Notes under the pieces: generated by a model
Database searches by the model: none
Seen by the model: the letters and a program-made list of their open reading frames with translations, nothing else
What the model was told of the DNA's origin: nothing
Shown here: positions 62,825 through 64,000 of the stretch, piece by piece
Layout: each line of letters opens with the position of its first letter
How positions within the stretch are numbered: position 1 is the stretch's first letter
NCBI GenBank assembly: GCA_965204165.1
Contig: OZ241969.1
Span: forward strand, 248,001 to 312,000
Length of the DNA: 64,000 bases
Source: VYFG01 sp965204165
GTDB lineage: Bacteria; Pseudomonadota; Gammaproteobacteria; Arenicellales; Poriferihabitantaceae
Reading direction: 5' to 3'
Made by a program: the position numbers and the translations under genes

Positions 62825-64000
62825 TCAAGGGTTATCCAAGGTCTCGACCGAATACCCGAGGCTCCGGTAACCAAGGACACGCTTTTCGCTCATGCGCCGA
62901 AGCAGGGGGACGGCGTCATCGACATAGTCGTAGACCAGCACTTCACGTTTTTCCGGATGCAGCCGGTGCAGACGGCCCACATACTGCGCCAGCGTCCCCT
63001 TCCAGGATATCGGCATTGCGAGAAAGAGCGTGTCCAGGCGGGCATCGTCGAATCCCTCGCCGATATAGCGGCCGGTTGCGACCAGAACCCGTTCCTCGGT
63101 CTCGGGGATTGAATCAATACGCTCCATGATCTCGCGGCCCTGACGCACGCCCATTCCACCAGTGAGCAGCAGCACGTTGCGGGTAAAGGGGCCGAGCCTT
63201 TCGGCGAACTGCCTCGCGTGACCCTTGCGCTCGGTAAGGACAATCGGCGACCGCCCCGATTCCAGGGCAGACATCACGTCATCGAAGATCTGGTCGTTAC
63301 GCTCCCTGTCTGCCGCCAGTTCGGCGTAAATCCGCTGTATTTGCGGGGGGTCGTCGTCAGATTCCATCCGTATCCTGAACGAGGTCTTCCGCAGGATCGC
63401 CCGGTGCGTGAACGGGCGCCGGCGGGCCTGGGATCTCGCCTCGGCCCGAAACCGCACCGGTCCGCACTGCATGAAGACGATCGGATGGTGCCCGTCCTTG
63501 CGGGTGACGGTGGCGGAAAGACCAAGGACGTATCTGGCCCTTGACCTGCGCGCGACCGCCTCGAAGCTGACGGCGGATACATGATGGCATTCGTCCACAA
63601 CGACATGGCCGTAATCGGCGACAATGTCGTCGACCACACCCTTGTGAACAAGGCTCTGGATCATGCCGACATCGACGATGCCGGAAGGTTTTCTTCTGCC
63701 GCCCCCGATCCGCCCGACTGAGGACGAAGGAAGGCCGAGGAAAGACCCAAGCCTGGCAATCCACTGATCCAGGAGCTGCCGGCGGTGCACGAGCACAAGG
63801 GCATTGGTGCCGCGGGCTGCGATGACGGATGCGGCAACCACCGTCTTGCCGAACCCGGTCGCCGCCGAAAGCACTCCGGTTTCGTGGCCGAGAAGGGCAT
63901 TGGCCGCCGCCTTCTGGTCCGCGGTCAACTCGCCCTGGAAAACCGCCTCTAACGGGCGACCTTGATTGCGTTCATCCTGTAAGTGCATGTGAATGCCAAC
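62825..64000 (-). CDS. Second copy of the TOTE-type helicase, C-terminal part (runs off the right edge)
   Basis: The open frame continues to the window edge (in frame with VGIHMHLQDERNQG), so this is the C-terminal half of a larger gene. It has ATGFGKT, DECHH, GLSATVTRKDGHHP and YVGRLHRLHPEK, as in the copy at 14464-16866. I count 20 differences in 387 residues between the two. The DNA is nearly identical from about 15691 in copy 1 to the stop, and diverges just after. Whether the primase half is also present lies outside the window. Confidence 0.88.
   Translation of the reverse strand, partial: VGIHMHLQDERNQGRPLEAVFQGELTADQKAAANALLGHETGVLSAATGFGKTVVAASVIAARGTNALVLVHRRQLLDQWIARLGSFLGLPSSSVGRIGGGRRKPSGIVDVGMIQSLVHKGVVDDIVADYGHVVVDECHHVSAVSFEAVARRSRARYVLGLSATVTRKDGHHPIVFMQCGPVRFRAEARSQARRRPFTHRAILRKTSFRIRMESDDDPPQIQRIYAELAADRERNDQIFDDVMSALESGRSPIVLTERKGHARQFAERLGPFTRNVLLLTGGMGVRQGREIMERIDSIPETEERVLVATGRYIGEGFDDARLDTLFLAMPISWKGTLAQYVGRLHRLHPEKREVLVYDYVDDAVPLLRRMSEKRVLGYRSLGYSVETLDNP

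Noticed and set aside
1..64000. CRISPR arrays
   Set aside because: No regularly spaced direct repeats with unique spacers of 30-40 bp were seen; the tandem repeats present are 7, 9 and 10 bp without spacers.
1..64000. tRNA or rRNA genes
   Set aside because: No cloverleaf with a T-loop GTTCRA-type sequence, or rRNA signature, was recognised by eye; a computed scan would be decisive.

Overview
The first 9.6 kb is an ordinary chromosomal segment of a GC-rich gammaproteobacterium. It carries rng (RNase G), a c5-type cytochrome c, gluQ (glutamyl-Q tRNA(Asp) synthetase), an M18 aminopeptidase, apaH and mlaA, with a hipBA-type toxin-antitoxin pair running off the left edge. GluQ, ApaH, RNase G and MlaA together point to Gammaproteobacteria. 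No rRNA or tRNA was found to fix the lineage further.

Near position 9575 the sfsA gene stops matching its family after about 70 codons and the sequence becomes AT-rich. From there to the right edge (over 54 kb) the window is accessory DNA: defence genes, toxin-antitoxin remnants, mobile elements and islets of unknown genes. No right boundary is visible.

Region by region: (a) 9.6-16.9 kb, a 1367-residue HigA-like HTH protein with a possible nuclease domain, then an 800-residue primase-helicase of the TOTE type. (b) 17.0-23.6 kb, a type I restriction-modification operon on the minus strand, hsdR-hsdM-mntA-hepT-hsdS, with a MntA/HepT toxin-antitoxin pair inside it and a 45-residue orphan Phd-type antitoxin upstream. 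(c) 23.8-28.7 kb, unknown genes, including a 552-residue protein with a CPCC-like zinc domain, an EamA transporter, and a gene split by a frameshift at a run of eight T. (d) 29.2-39.2 kb, a plasmid/ICE-like cluster (DUF2493 protein, ssb with a textbook terminator, several small proteins). Within it a four-gene serine-recombinase element (DUF5372, HTH, small ORF, recombinase) has split a zinc-ribbon gene. (e) 39.2-42.0 kb, a GPP34-like protein, a TPR-like secreted protein and a DUF2236/MpaB-type oxygenase. (f) 42.1-45.5 kb, an intact ISNCY-type insertion sequence with 25-bp terminal repeats, followed by an IS66 remnant next to an ISKra4-like fragment. (g) 45.9-49.9 kb, a large Calx-beta autotransporter whose 5' end carries nine perfect copies of a 7-bp repeat, so it is probably phase variable. 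(h) 50.2-56.8 kb, an AAA/PD-(D/E)XK protein, an integrase pseudogene, and a complete recombinase-in-trio (RIT) element abutting another truncated recombinase. (i) 56.9-64.0 kb, two tandem paralogues of unknown function (one frameshifted), a 621-residue SAP/helicase-associated-like protein, small ORFs, and the C-terminal half of a second primase-helicase. That copy is about 95% identical to the one at 14.5-16.9 kb and in the opposite orientation.

The best candidates for something undescribed are the HTH-nuclease-like 1367-residue protein beside the TOTE helicase, the heptamer-repeat autotransporter, the MntA/HepT module inside the hsd operon, and the split zinc-ribbon gene, which shows the limits of the serine-recombinase element. 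All assignments were read by eye from sequence; no database search was run.
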